A stretch of 64,000 nucleotides of DNA from Planifilum sp021793745 (GCA_937983105.1 CALKAM010000006.1:23436-87435); one strand, 5' to 3'; counted from the stretch's first letter, positions 1 through 8,356 are shown. Made by a program: numbers and translations. The notes: generated from the letters alone by a model not told the origin.

Positions 1-35
1 AAGGATATTTAGCCATGTTTTTCCTGACCTGCCTG

Positions 36-44
36 TGCTACAAT
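36..44 (+). promoter_or_regulatory. Extended -10 promoter candidate for tdk
   Basis: TGC followed by TACAAT (39-44) forms an extended -10 element about 45 bases before the preferred tdk start. No good -35 hexamer is visible. The site is inferred from sequence only and the window edge hides further upstream context. Confidence 0.4.
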
Positions 45-88
45 ACCTGCGTGGTGCGTTGCCGGAGAGAATGGGAGGGGATCGAAAA

Positions 89-712
89 ATGATGGGGCAA
101 GTACCGGTACATATCCAGAGGCAGGGTTGGATTGAAGTGATTTGCGGCGGCATGTTTTCCGGAAAGAGCGAGGAGCTGATCCGCCGCGTACGCCGTGCCC
201 GGCTTGCGAAACAGCGGGTAGCGGTTTTCAAGCCGGCGATCGATGATCGCTATCACCGGGAGGCGATCGCCTCCCACAATGGGGAGTTGATGGAAGCCCA
301 GCCCGTCCAGACCGCCGAGGAAATTTGGGAGAGGGTTTCCAGAGACTGTCAGGTGGTGGCCATCGACGAAGTGCAATTTTTTGACGGGGCCATTGTCCAG
401 GTGTGTCAGCGGCTGGCCGATCAGGGAATGCGGGTGATCTGCGCGGGATTGGATCAGGATTTCCGGGGGCTTCCTTTCGGTCCGACGCCCACCTTGTTGG
501 CTGTCGCCGAATTTGTGACCAAATTGCAAGCCATCTGTGTCCGTTGTGGGGGGCCGGCCAGCCGTACCCAGCGGATCGTCGACGGCAAACCGGTCGGGGA
601 AGACGATCCGGTGATCCGCGTCGGGGCATCCGAACAATATGAAGCCCGCTGCCGCCATTGTCACGAAGTGATTCGGCGGGAAACATTTCCGAGCAGCTTT
701 TCCACCTCCTGA
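89..712 (+). CDS. tdk: Thymidine kinase
   Basis: Phosphorylates thymidine with ATP in the pyrimidine salvage pathway of the cytoplasm. From the ATG at 89 the protein has 207 residues, near the usual 195-205. The Walker A loop GGMFSGKS lies at residues 20-27, a DEVQFF acidic motif follows near residue 95, and paired cysteines (VRCGG and CRHCH) form the structural zinc site typical of type II thymidine kinases. An ATG at 35 extends the frame, but 89 is preferred because GGGAGGGG lies 8-9 bases before it and the family starts close to the P-loop. In Bacillales tdk commonly sits between rpmE and prfA, as here upstream of prfA. Confidence 0.95.
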   Translation: MMGQVPVHIQRQGWIEVICGGMFSGKSEELIRRVRRARLAKQRVAVFKPAIDDRYHREAIASHNGELMEAQPVQTAEEIWERVSRDCQVVAIDEVQFFDGAIVQVCQRLADQGMRVICAGLDQDFRGLPFGPTPTLLAVAEFVTKLQAICVRCGGPASRTQRIVDGKPVGEDDPVIRVGASEQYEARCRHCHEVIRRETFPSSFSTS

Positions 713-742
713 TGCACACTAAGTGCAGAGGAGGTGTTTGCC

Positions 743-1192
743 TTGCGACATCGGGTGTGGCTCATGGGGCTTTGTGCCTTGTTCCTGTTCGGAACGGCGT
801 GCCAACCGGCCGATGAAGGGAGGCAGGCCGAGAGAAGTCCGCAGATGACCGCACACCGTTTTAACCGGGACGACGGTTACAACGGCATCACCCATGCCAA
901 TCCCAACATGCGGGTGGGTGACTGGTACACGCCGACCAAGTCCGAAGATGCCCGCCGGGTCAAGGAGCTGGTGCGCGGCATTCCGGGGGTGCGGAATGCG
1001 ACGGTGATCGTGGCCGGCGGCCGGCTCCTGCTGGGGATTGTTCCGGATTCGGACATGGGAGCCGAGCGTTACTCCGCCCTGAAGCGGGAGGTGCGGGACC
1101 GGGTGCGTGCGGCCTTCCCCCGGTATGAGGTGAATGTCACCATCAATCCCCGCTCCCGGTTTCGCTTGCCGCTGCGAGGGGGATCGGCATGA
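743..1192 (+). CDS. YhcN/YlaJ-type sporulation lipoprotein
   Basis: Predicted membrane-anchored lipoprotein of about 149 residues. The N-terminus has basic residues, a hydrophobic stretch and a lipobox ending FGTAC, so the mature protein should start at that cysteine. The rest resembles the YhcN/YlaJ family: a region around KELVRGIPGVRNATVIVAGG followed by a beta-rich C-terminal half. Family members are often found in spores, although their biochemical role is unknown. The TTG at 743 is preferred over the GTG at 734 because AGGAGG (728-733) then has a spacing of about 9 bases and the signal peptide begins with MRHR. It lies 30 bases after tdk and could be cotranscribed. Confidence 0.8.
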   Translation: MRHRVWLMGLCALFLFGTACQPADEGRQAERSPQMTAHRFNRDDGYNGITHANPNMRVGDWYTPTKSEDARRVKELVRGIPGVRNATVIVAGGRLLLGIVPDSDMGAERYSALKREVRDRVRAAFPRYEVNVTINPRSRFRLPLRGGSA

Positions 1193-1319
1193 GGAGCGTC
1201 GCCTCTGAAGGGTATCGCGGGGGATCCGGGCGATCCCGGGTCCACAGCGGGGTTTCGATAGCGCGGTGAATCAGCGGGGCGGGAGGGGGCCGCGGGGACC
1301 CCGGTCCTTTCCGGTGAGG

Positions 1320-1339
1320 AGCGGTCCCCTCCGCTTTTT
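1320..1339 (+). terminator. Intrinsic terminator after the lipoprotein gene
   Basis: AGCGG (1320-1324) pairs with CCGCT (1331-1335) and is followed by TTTT. It separates the tdk/lipoprotein unit from the convergent protease gene that ends at 1349. Confidence 0.6.
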
Positions 1340-1348
1340 ACCGGATCG

Positions 1349-2347
1349 CTAAAGGTCCGGCCAAACGTTGGCGATCACCCCTAGGGTGATATTGTAGGTG
1401 GCGTGAACCACCATGGCGGTGGTGGTGTTAAACCGGAGACGAACCACCCCCAGGGCGAGACCCACCAGGAAGACGATCAGGGTGGAGAGGCTGAAGCCGT
1501 AATTGCTGTGCAACAGGGCGAAGAGCAGGGAGGTCAACAGCAATCCGAAGCGCGGTTGCAGGGCGCCCCGAAATACCGTTTCCTCACCGATGGCGGCGGC
1601 AAGACCCAGGGTGAGGATGCCGGGGATCGACTGATAAAGGCCCCCGAGAAATTGCTCCGTCACTTTCTCCACCTCGGGGTCGACGGAGATTCCGAAGAAA
1701 TTGGCGCCGTATTCAAAGCCGATGGCCAAGACCACCAATAAAAGGCCGATACCCAGTCCGAAGGCGATGTCTCGGGCCGAGGGGCGAACGACTCCCAGCC
1801 GGGACAGGGCTTCCCGCCACTTCCGCCGGGAAAGCCAGCCTACACCGATCAAACTTAACAGGAACCAGGTGATATCCTGCGCCCACAATTCGGAGAGGGA
1901 AACCGCCGCATTTCCCGCTTGCTCACCCAGCTTGGCGATGTTCTCCAACCCGATTCCCAGCGTGAACAGCAGGTTGAAGAGGATCAGCATCGACAGGGAG
2001 AGGGAAACGGTGTGCACCGGGTTCTCCGAGTCGATGGGAATGATCCGGGAGAGGAGCCGCCGGACAAAGGGAATGAAAAAAAGCAAACCGACGAAGGATG
2101 GCACACACATGCCGACGACCAGCAGCGGAAAATTGAAATCCGATGCTTCCGCCGAAAAGGGGGCTACCACTAGCATCAAAAGCCCCGCCAGCAACAACAA
2201 CAAATGAATCAGACCGAGGATCACGTAGCTGGCGATGGCAAATCCCCGCCCCATATGGGGAACTTCGGGATATCGCCGATCCTCGGCCATGTTGGCGAGC
2301 CACAAGATAAGTAGAAGAGGGGCATCCATTACCAAGGTTTCAATCAT
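1349..2347 (-). CDS. CPBP (CAAX/Abi) family intramembrane metalloprotease
   Basis: Polytopic membrane protein of 332 residues with about eight hydrophobic segments. The C-terminal half carries the three CPBP motifs: GEETVFRG (EExxxR), a histidine in FALLHSNYG, and HATYN near the end. The glutamates and histidines would bind the catalytic metal inside the membrane. Family members process prenylated or other membrane proteins, or act in bacteriocin immunity; nothing here fixes a substrate. Transcribed opposite to its neighbours. A hairpin-forming GC stretch lies in its leader at about 2378-2397. Function beyond protease family is unknown. Confidence 0.85.
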   Translation of the reverse strand: MIETLVMDAPLLLILWLANMAEDRRYPEVPHMGRGFAIASYVILGLIHLLLLLAGLLMLVVAPFSAEASDFNFPLLVVGMCVPSFVGLLFFIPFVRRLLSRIIPIDSENPVHTVSLSLSMLILFNLLFTLGIGLENIAKLGEQAGNAAVSLSELWAQDITWFLLSLIGVGWLSRRKWREALSRLGVVRPSARDIAFGLGIGLLLVVLAIGFEYGANFFGISVDPEVEKVTEQFLGGLYQSIPGILTLGLAAAIGEETVFRGALQPRFGLLLTSLLFALLHSNYGFSLSTLIVFLVGLALGVVRLRFNTTTAMVVHATYNITLGVIANVWPDL

Positions 2348-2406
2348 ATAACGCGTCTCCTTTGATTTGTTCGGAAGATCCCTCCGACGGGGGGATCCTT
2401 TATGGT

Positions 2407-2436
2407 ATTATAAATAAATAAATGGTTTCGTGAAAA
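2407..2436 (-). promoter_or_regulatory. Promoter candidate for the CPBP protease gene
   Basis: Read on the minus strand, TTTTCA (2436-2431), an 18-base spacer and a perfect TATAAT (2412-2407) lie about 60 bases before the start codon. The region is AT-rich compared with its surroundings. Confidence 0.45.
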
Positions 2437-2490
2437 CCGGGATCTCGGATCCCTTTGAGAATTATCGGTATTTCCACGGGAGTGACCCTG

Positions 2491-3558
2491 GTGTTAGAGC
2501 GATTGGAATCGATTTGCCAACGTTATGAAGAGCTGAGTCGCCTGCTCTGTGACCCCGAGGTGATCGGGAACCCGGAGCAGCTTCGCAAGGTTTCCAAAGA
2601 ACAGGCGGACCTGGAGGAAATCTACCGGGCCGCCTGCGAATACCGGGAAATTGCGGATCAATTGGAAGACGCCCGTTCCATGTTGGAGGAGAAGCTGGAC
2701 AACGAGATGCGCGAATGGGTCAAGGAAGAGATCGATCAGTTGTCCAGCCGGAAGGAACGGTTGGAGGAGCGGATCCGGCTGTTGCTGCTACCGAAGGATC
2801 CCAACGACGAGAAAAACGTAATCGTGGAGATCCGGGCGGCGGCGGGCGGAGAAGAAGCGGCCCTTTTTGCCGCCGACCTGTTCCGGATGTATACCCGCTA
2901 CGCTGAAAGGCAAGGTTGGAAGACAGAGATTATGGACGCCAATTCCACGGGTCTGGGCGGCTTCAAGGAAGTGATTTTTTCCGTCCAGGGAAAAGGGGCG
3001 TACAGCCGGCTCAAGTTTGAGAGCGGTGCGCATCGGGTGCAGCGGGTGCCCACCACCGAATCCGGCGGGCGGATCCACACGTCGACGTCGACGGTGGCGG
3101 TGCTTCCCGAGGCGGAGGAGGTGGATGTGGAGATCAACGAGAAGGATCTCCGCATCGATACCTTCTGTTCCAGCGGACCCGGGGGGCAAAGCGTCAACAC
3201 TACCAAATCCGCCGTCCGCATTACCCATTTGCCGACGGGCATTGTCGTCTCCTGTCAGGATGAGAAGTCCCAGATCAAGAACCGGGAAAAGGCGATGCGC
3301 GTCCTCCGCGCCCGCCTCCTGGACAAGAAGCGCCGGGAGGAACAGGCCAAAGTGGCGGATGCCCGCAAGAGTCAAGTGGGGACCGGGGATCGCAGCGAAC
3401 GGATCCGAACCTACAATTTTCCCCAAAGCCGGGTGACGGACCACCGCATCGGTCTGACCCTCCACAAGCTGGATCTTGTCTTGGACGGCGAGTTGGATGA
3501 GATTATCGACGCCCTGACCATGAACGAGCAGGCGGAACTGTTAAAACAGGCGGAGTGA
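2491..3558 (+). CDS. prfA: Peptide chain release factor 1
   Basis: Recognises UAA and UAG in the ribosomal A site and triggers peptide release. The protein has 355 residues from the GTG at 2491, matching the usual 355-360. It shows the PxT anticodon-like tripeptide (VQRVPTTESGGR) and the catalytic GGQ motif in GPGGQSVNTTKSAV, whose glutamine is the PrmC methylation target. The longer frame from 2455 is rejected because the N-terminal pattern LERLESICQRYEEL begins right after 2491 and GGGAG lies 8 bases before it. The next gene, prmC, starts 6 bases after the stop, so the modifying enzyme and its substrate are coupled. Confidence 0.97.
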   Translation: MLERLESICQRYEELSRLLCDPEVIGNPEQLRKVSKEQADLEEIYRAACEYREIADQLEDARSMLEEKLDNEMREWVKEEIDQLSSRKERLEERIRLLLLPKDPNDEKNVIVEIRAAAGGEEAALFAADLFRMYTRYAERQGWKTEIMDANSTGLGGFKEVIFSVQGKGAYSRLKFESGAHRVQRVPTTESGGRIHTSTSTVAVLPEAEEVDVEINEKDLRIDTFCSSGPGGQSVNTTKSAVRITHLPTGIVVSCQDEKSQIKNREKAMRVLRARLLDKKRREEQAKVADARKSQVGTGDRSERIRTYNFPQSRVTDHRIGLTLHKLDLVLDGELDEIIDALTMNEQAELLKQAE

Positions 3559-3564
3559 TCGTCG

Positions 3565-4494
3565 GTGTCGAAGAGATCGGTCCCCCGCCGATGGGAGGGG
3601 GAGCTTACGGAAATCAAGCCCTTAAAGACGATTGGAGAAGCCTACCGCTGGGCTTTTTCTATTTTGCGCGAATCGGGAGGGGAGCAGGCCCGCTTTGAGG
3701 CGGAACTGCTTCTGCGCCACCTTTTGGACAGGGACCGGACCCGCTTTTTTGTCGGACTGGAGGATCCCTTTCCCGGGGACCGGCTGTCGATCCTCCGCGA
3801 TTGGCTGGAGCGGCGGATGGCCGGGGAGCCGGTTCAATATATCCTTCAGGAACAGGAATTTTACGGGCGCCCCTTTCGGGTATCCCCCGCCGTCTTGATT
3901 CCCCGGCCGGAAACGGAGATTCTCGCAGAGAGCGTGCTCGAGGAGGCGGACCGGATCGTCGGGGAAAGCCGCCCTCTTTCCGTCTGCGATGTGGGAACGG
4001 GCAGCGGAGCCCTCGCCGTCACCCTGGCGGCGGAACGCTCCCGTTGGACCCTTTGGGCGACGGACATCTCCTTCGCGGCGCTGGAGGTGGCCCGGAATAA
4101 CGCCCGGCGAAACGGAGTCGACGGGCGAATCCGCTTTTTCCAGGGGGAATGGCTTTCTCCGCTGCTGCAAAGGGGGATCCGGGTCGATGTGGTGGTCTCC
4201 AATCCGCCCTATATCCCCTCGAAGGAGATCCCCACCCTGGAACGGCAGGTGCGGGACTTTGAGCCGCGGATCTCCCTCGACGGGGGTGAGGACGGACTGG
4301 ATGCGTACCGCCGGATTGTCGCGCAAATACCGGAGGTGCTCCGCCTCCCCGGCCTGGTCGCCTTTGAGGTGGGGATGGGGCAAAGCCGGCAGGTGGCGAA
4401 GTTGCTGGAAGCATTGCCGCTATCGGTGTCCGTCCGCATTCTTCCCGATCTGGCGGGAATCGAGCGGGTGGTTCTGGGGCGGATCGACCAATAA
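3565..4494 (+). CDS. prmC: Release factor glutamine methyltransferase
   Basis: SAM-dependent methyltransferase that N5-methylates the glutamine of the GGQ motif in release factors. The protein has 309 residues from a GTG start with GGAG 9 bases upstream. It contains the SAM-binding DVGTGSGALAVTLA loop and the family signature SNPPYIP, in which NPPY contacts the target glutamine. The N-terminal helical domain (about residues 15-100) recognises the release factor. It directly follows prfA, a conserved pairing. The first 15 residues are not typical of the family, so a slightly later start cannot be excluded. Confidence 0.95.
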   Translation: MSKRSVPRRWEGELTEIKPLKTIGEAYRWAFSILRESGGEQARFEAELLLRHLLDRDRTRFFVGLEDPFPGDRLSILRDWLERRMAGEPVQYILQEQEFYGRPFRVSPAVLIPRPETEILAESVLEEADRIVGESRPLSVCDVGTGSGALAVTLAAERSRWTLWATDISFAALEVARNNARRNGVDGRIRFFQGEWLSPLLQRGIRVDVVVSNPPYIPSKEIPTLERQVRDFEPRISLDGGEDGLDAYRRIVAQIPEVLRLPGLVAFEVGMGQSRQVAKLLEALPLSVSVRILPDLAGIERVVLGRIDQ

Positions 4495-4592
4495 AACGGC
4501 GAGAATGAATGTTGAATGATTAATCCTTCGGCGGCCTGTCCATACTGGAGGATGAGTTTCCATTTTGGCACTGCCGCTAGGAGGGTTACCTG

Positions 4593-5255
4593 ATGAAGCT
4601 ACGGATTTATCTGTTGGTCATGGCCGCCGCCATCAGCGCCTTTGGAATGCGGGCGATCAACCCGGACGATCCGCCGATCGTCCCCACCGCCTCGGCAACC
4701 ACTTCGTCTTCGTCCGTGCAGCAGGAGATCCCGGAGGAAGCGATCCGTCTGCGAATCCTGGCCAACAGCGATGATCCCCGGGATCAGTGGCTGAAGCGGC
4801 AGGTGCGGGATGCGGTGTTGCAGGAAATGGAAAGCTGGGTGAATCAGCCGGAGAACATCGAGGAGGCCCGCCGCGCAGTGAGGAATCACCTGCCGCGGTT
4901 TCAGGCTGTTGCCGCTGAGACCGTGCGCCGCCACGGCTATGATTATCCCGTCAAAGTGGATTACGGCAAGGTGCCCTTTCCGACGAAATTGTACGGAGAC
5001 CGGGTGTATCCTGCAGGGGAATACGAGGCGGTTCGGATCGTGATCGGAGACGGGGAAGGCGACAATTGGTGGTGTGTGCTGTTCCCTCCCCTCTGCTTCA
5101 TCGACATGGAGAGCGGCGATGCCCTTCCCGCCCAGGAACAGGGAAGGATGACGGCCAGCGCGTCTGCGGCCCCTTCCGCTTCGCCGGAACCGTTGGAAGT
5201 GCGGTTTTTTCTCCTGGATACGTTCGAAAAGGTGTTTTCCGGATGGAAGGACTGA
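4593..5255 (+). CDS. spoIIR: Stage II sporulation protein R
   Basis: Secreted signalling protein made in the forespore under sigma-F that triggers SpoIIGA to process pro-sigma-E in the mother cell. The 220-residue protein starts with a hydrophobic export signal, followed by the family hallmarks IRLRILANSDDPRDQWLKR (about residues 50-70) and NWWCVLFPPLCF (about 152-163). AGGAGGG lies well spaced before the ATG. It follows prmC as in Bacillus subtilis, where one further gene (ywkF) separates them. The 98-base gap before it would have to hold its sigma-F promoter, but I cannot place one with confidence. The C-terminal tail is variable in the family. Confidence 0.95.
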   Translation: MKLRIYLLVMAAAISAFGMRAINPDDPPIVPTASATTSSSSVQQEIPEEAIRLRILANSDDPRDQWLKRQVRDAVLQEMESWVNQPENIEEARRAVRNHLPRFQAVAAETVRRHGYDYPVKVDYGKVPFPTKLYGDRVYPAGEYEAVRIVIGDGEGDNWWCVLFPPLCFIDMESGDALPAQEQGRMTASASAAPSASPEPLEVRFFLLDTFEKVFSGWKD

Positions 5256-5330
5256 TGCACGGGAGTCCGTCGCGGGACGCCCCTTTCTGCCGCTGATCCG
5301 AACCCACTTTAGAAGGACAAGCCTTTTTCG

Positions 5331-5361
5331 CCCCTTCCGGCCTTGCGGAGGGGATTTTTTT
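5331..5361 (+). terminator. Intrinsic terminator after spoIIR
   Basis: CCCCTTCCG (5331-5339) pairs with CGGAGGGG (5346-5353) with one bulged T, followed by a run of seven Ts. Confidence 0.8.
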
Positions 5362-5501
5362 ATCGGCGAAGGCGGCGGCAGGGGATGCCCGGATACCCCG
5401 GCGGCGGAAGGCGGGGGACCGGACAGGCTTGTAGGTTTTGGGTCGTAAAATGTGATAGAATGGTTTCCGGTCATTTTTTGGGGAAGGAGATCACATGAGC
5501 G

Positions 5502-5855
5502 ATGAGCGGAGAAAAAAAGGAGAAGCCATTGACCGCCAACCGTGCCTGGGCCTATGTGTTGATCGGCGGGGCACTGGAAATCGTGTGGGCATCGGGATTC
5601 AAATACGATGCGGTGCCGGGCCTCATCGTCATCATTTCCCTTCTCGTCAGCTTCGATTTGATCATCAAAGCCACCAAGGTCCTCCCGGTCGGCACCACCT
5701 ATGCCGTTTTTACCGCCATCGGCACCGTCGGAACCGTGGTGGTCGAATCGGTTTCCGAGGGGCGGATCAGCATGCTGAAAGTGGTCCTGGTTCTTCTGTT
5801 GCTCCTGTGCATTGTGGGATTGAAGGTGACGAGCGGGGAGGGGGAACGCCGATGA
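5502..5855 (+). CDS. ykkC: SMR transporter subunit, YkkC/GdnC-like
   Basis: Small multidrug resistance family membrane protein of 117 residues with four predicted helices. It contains the family glutamate in GGALEIVWASGFK and the PVGTTYAVFTAIGTVGTV segment that closely resembles B. subtilis YkkC, half of a heterodimeric guanidinium or drug exporter. Its stop overlaps the start of the partner gene by ATGA. The AGGAG at 5485-5489 sits 12 bases from this ATG but only 5 bases from another ATG at 5495 in a different frame; the two ATGs belong to an exact 7-base tandem repeat (5495-5508). I saw no guanidine riboswitch consensus upstream. Substrate is uncertain. Confidence 0.85.
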   Translation: MSGEKKEKPLTANRAWAYVLIGGALEIVWASGFKYDAVPGLIVIISLLVSFDLIIKATKVLPVGTTYAVFTAIGTVGTVVVESVSEGRISMLKVVLVLLLLLCIVGLKVTSGEGERR

Positions 5856-6169
5856 GCTGGTGGCTGTTGATACTGGCCGGACTATTTGAAGTGGTCGGCG
5901 TGATCGGAATTAAACGCGTTTCCGTTGAGAATAATTGGACCAACAACTTGATCTTGATCGGCGGATTTCTCGTCAGCTTTCAATTGCTCCTTCAGGCGAT
6001 GGAAACCATTTCCCTCTCCACCGCGTATGCCGTGTGGACGGGGATCGGCACCGTCGGGGGGACGGTGGTGGGTATGATCTTCTTTAAAGAATCGAAGAAC
6101 CCCCTGCGGATCCTGTGTATCCTGGGGATCGTCGCCTGTGTGGCCGCCTTGCGGTTTGTGGAACAATGA
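5852..6169 (+). CDS. ykkD: SMR transporter subunit, YkkD/GdnD-like
   Basis: Second SMR subunit, 105 residues with four hydrophobic helices. It carries the membrane-embedded glutamate in AGLFEVVGVIGIKR and the YAVWTGIGTVGGTVVG segment typical of YkkD. It should pair with the preceding protein in antiparallel orientation to form the transporter. The ATG overlaps the upstream stop (ATGA), so translation is likely coupled. The reading frame stays open upstream to 5495 without a stop, but the upstream part does not look like a protein of this family and lies antiphase to the real ykkC-like gene. Confidence 0.85.
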   Translation: MSWWLLILAGLFEVVGVIGIKRVSVENNWTNNLILIGGFLVSFQLLLQAMETISLSTAYAVWTGIGTVGGTVVGMIFFKESKNPLRILCILGIVACVAALRFVEQ

Positions 6170-6225
6170 ACGCAGGCTTCCGTTTCGATCGCCTGCCGCG
6201 CCGTGCATTGCTCGGTCCCGGTTCC

Positions 6226-6252
6226 GCCCGCTTTGCGGGCTTTTTTCTTTTT
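6226..6252 (+). terminator. Intrinsic terminator after the SMR pair
   Basis: GCCCGC (6226-6231) and GCGGGC (6235-6240) form a perfect stem with a TTT loop, followed by a long T-rich tract. Confidence 0.85.
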
Positions 6253-6334
6253 TCGAACCTCCTTTTCGGTGGTTCTGACTCGTCCCTCCGCCTCATATCA
6301 TAAAAGGGACATCGCCGAAAAGGGGGCATGGCCC

Positions 6335-6880
6335 ATGTTCGTGATTCGGACAGCCTGCAGGGAGGATGTTCCCGCCATCCTCCGGCTGCTTCAGGGGGCA
6401 GGTGTGCGGGAAGACGGAGTGGACAAGCATCCGGAGCGCTTTTGGGTGATGGAGGAGATCGGCGAATCGCCCCGCATCGCAGGGACGATCGGGATGGAGG
6501 TGTACGGGCGGGCGGGGCTGCTCCGCTCTTTCGTCGTGGAACGGGGGAGATGGAACCCGCAGATGGGTGTCCAATTTCTCCTGGTCGCCCTGTCCGCCGC
6601 CCGGGAGCAGGGGATCGATGAGCTGTACCTGGCTGCGCCCGGCTCCTTTCCCCTCTTTGAAGCGATCGGCTTTTCGGCGGCGGATGCATCGGAGTTGCCC
6701 GAGCCGATCCGCCGTTCGGAGCATTTGAAGGAAGCGGAACGGAGCGGGGAGATCCGGGTGATGCGGTGCCTTCTTTCCCGGGTGCTCGCCGGCGACGGGG
6801 GAGCGGCTCCTTCCTCCTTACAACGAGATCCCGCCGAAGGGGACGGGAAGGGGGATGGTTCGAGCGGGAGCAGGGAGTAA
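6335..6880 (+). CDS. GNAT-like N-acetyltransferase (YwlB position)
   Basis: Predicted acetyltransferase of 181 residues. The N-terminus FVIRTACREDVPAILRLL is a classical GNAT opening, and the segment LRSFVVERGRWNPQMGVQFLLVALSAAREQGI resembles the acetyl-CoA loop and following helix. The order between spoIIR and tsaC matches B. subtilis ywlB, an ArgA-like acetyltransferase, which supports an orthologous relationship. The ATG at 6335 has AGGGGG at 6321-6326. The last 30 residues are low-complexity and rich in G, S and D. The substrate is unknown. Confidence 0.65.
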   Translation: MFVIRTACREDVPAILRLLQGAGVREDGVDKHPERFWVMEEIGESPRIAGTIGMEVYGRAGLLRSFVVERGRWNPQMGVQFLLVALSAAREQGIDELYLAAPGSFPLFEAIGFSAADASELPEPIRRSEHLKEAERSGEIRVMRCLLSRVLAGDGGAAPSSLQRDPAEGDGKGDGSSGSRE

Positions 6881-6967
6881 AAGGTTACGGTCGGCATCCA
6901 TCCCCGGCTCCTTCCCCCCTCGAGGGCGGAGGACCGTTGGTCAACAAACGGGCAAAATCGGCTCCTG

Positions 6968-6976
6968 TGGTATGAT
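6968..6976 (+). promoter_or_regulatory. Extended -10 promoter candidate for tsaC
   Basis: TGG directly followed by TATGAT (6971-6976) lies 36 bases before the tsaC start. No convincing -35 element is visible. Confidence 0.4.
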
Positions 6977-7011
6977 AACGAGAGAAAAAGCCCGGGGAAG
7001 GATGAGGACAT

Positions 7012-8085
7012 ATGAGCAAGACGGCGCTTCGGTGGCGGATCGAACCGAAGGAGGATGTGGATGCGCTGGGGGAAAGCCCGGCGATCCGGGAAGCGGCCCG
7101 CATGCTCCGGGAGGGGAAATTGGTGGCCTTCCCGACGGAAACGGTTTACGGATTGGGCGCCGATGCCCGGTCGGAGGAAGCGGTGGCCAGAATTTTTGCC
7201 GCGAAGGGCAGGCCCGGGGATAACCCGCTCATCGTACATATCGGCCGGGTCTCCCAGCTTGAAAATCTGGTGGCGAAGCTTCCCCCGTCGGGGGAGGCGC
7301 TGATTCGCCGGTTTTGGCCGGGCCCGCTCACGTTGGTCCTCCCCCATCAGGGGTCCGTGGCCCAAAGGGTGACCGCCGGACTGGATACGGTGGCCGTGCG
7401 GATGCCTTCGCATCCGGTGGCGCTGGCTTTGCTCCGAACCAGCGGCTTGCCCGTGGCCGCCCCCAGCGCCAACCGGTCGGGACGCCCCAGTCCGACGGAG
7501 GCGGAGCACGTGTGGGAGGACCTGGGGGAGCGGATCGACGGCCTTCTGGATGCGGGTCCCACCGGCGTCGGCGTGGAGTCCACCGTGGTGGACGTCACCG
7601 GTTCCACCCCCCTGTTGCTCCGGCCCGGGGGCGTCACCCTGGAGGAGCTGCGGGAGACGGTGGGAGAGGTGCGGGTGGATCCGGCGCTGGAGGGGGATGC
7701 GCATCCGCCCCGCTCGCCGGGGATGAAATACCGCCATTACGCCCCCGAAGGGGAGCTGTGGCTGGTCGAGGGAAGCGGGGAGGCGTTGGTCCTCCGCATC
7801 CGCCGGCTGGCGGAGGAAGCCCGCCGGTCCGATCGGCGGGTAGGGATTCTTACCACCGAGGAAAACCGCCACCGCTATGAGGCCGACCGGGTGGTGGTCT
7901 GCGGCCGGAGGGCCGACCCGGAAAGCGTCGCCCGCAACCTGTACCGGGCGCTACGCGAGATGGACCGGGCGGGTGTCGACTACATACTGGCGGAAACCTT
8001 TCCCGCCGAAGGGCTCTTCCGCTCGGTGATGAATCGCCTGTACAAGGCATCCGGCGGGCGGGTGGTCCGCTCTGACGACGATTAG
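7012..8085 (+). CDS. tsaC: L-threonylcarbamoyladenylate synthase (Sua5 type)
   Basis: Makes threonylcarbamoyl-AMP from threonine, bicarbonate and ATP, the first step of the tRNA t6A37 modification. The 357-residue protein has the YrdC domain (about residues 20-210), with the hallmarks KLVAFPTETVYGLGADA and AAPSANRSGRPSPT, and a C-terminal Sua5 domain after the linker PRSPGMKYRHYAPEG. The two-domain length fits the Sua5/YwlC form rather than the short E. coli TsaC. GGATGAGG precedes the ATG. Corresponds to B. subtilis ywlC in position. Confidence 0.95.
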   Translation: MSKTALRWRIEPKEDVDALGESPAIREAARMLREGKLVAFPTETVYGLGADARSEEAVARIFAAKGRPGDNPLIVHIGRVSQLENLVAKLPPSGEALIRRFWPGPLTLVLPHQGSVAQRVTAGLDTVAVRMPSHPVALALLRTSGLPVAAPSANRSGRPSPTEAEHVWEDLGERIDGLLDAGPTGVGVESTVVDVTGSTPLLLRPGGVTLEELRETVGEVRVDPALEGDAHPPRSPGMKYRHYAPEGELWLVEGSGEALVLRIRRLAEEARRSDRRVGILTTEENRHRYEADRVVVCGRRADPESVARNLYRALREMDRAGVDYILAETFPAEGLFRSVMNRLYKASGGRVVRSDDD

Positions 8086-8150
8086 GGTCCGGAGCGGTTC
8101 GTCCCTTCCTCCAGAACCAAAACAAGAAGAGGAATCGCTCCACGGCCTGG

Positions 8151-8180
8151 CGGTCTTTCCATAGGGGAAGGCCGTTTTTT
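8151..8180 (+). terminator. Intrinsic terminator after tsaC
   Basis: CGGTCTTTCC (8151-8160) pairs with GGAAGGCCG (8166-8174), with one unpaired T, then six Ts. Confidence 0.75.
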
Positions 8181-8269
8181 GTGCGGTGGGATTCGCAGGG
8201 AGTGAAAAACCCGACTCTTTTTGTCCCTCCCGGCATATCCTGAGCCGAAAACCGGCATTCCGACCGATC

Positions 8270-8297
8270 AGCCTGCCAAAACGGCGGGCTTTTTTTC
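8270..8297 (+). terminator. Second intrinsic terminator before the PadR gene
   Basis: AGCCTGCC (8270-8277) and GGCGGGCT (8283-8290) form an eight-pair stem with one G-T pair and an AAAAC loop, followed by seven Ts. It isolates the PadR/MFS unit from the tsaC unit. Confidence 0.8.
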
Positions 8298-8309
8298 GTG
8301 GAATTTGGA

Positions 8310-8356
8310 TTGACAGCGAGAAGCCGTTCGGGTTAATATATCGTTACAATATATCG
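8310..8356 (+). promoter_or_regulatory. Promoter with likely PadR operator
   Basis: TTGACA (8310-8315) lies 18 bases before TAATAT (8334-8339). Overlapping and following the -10 is a direct repeat, ATATATCG at 8336-8343 and again at 8349-8356, separated by TTACA. This AT-rich repeat in a GC-rich region sits where a repressor would block initiation. PadR proteins often autoregulate through AT-rich repeats, so this is probably the operator for the gene that follows; that link is inference. Confidence 0.6.

Noticed and set aside
5362..5494. Guanidine-I (ykkC) riboswitch before the SMR pair
   Set aside because: The expected conserved ACGR/GGACGAGAG-type blocks were not visible in the 130-base leader.
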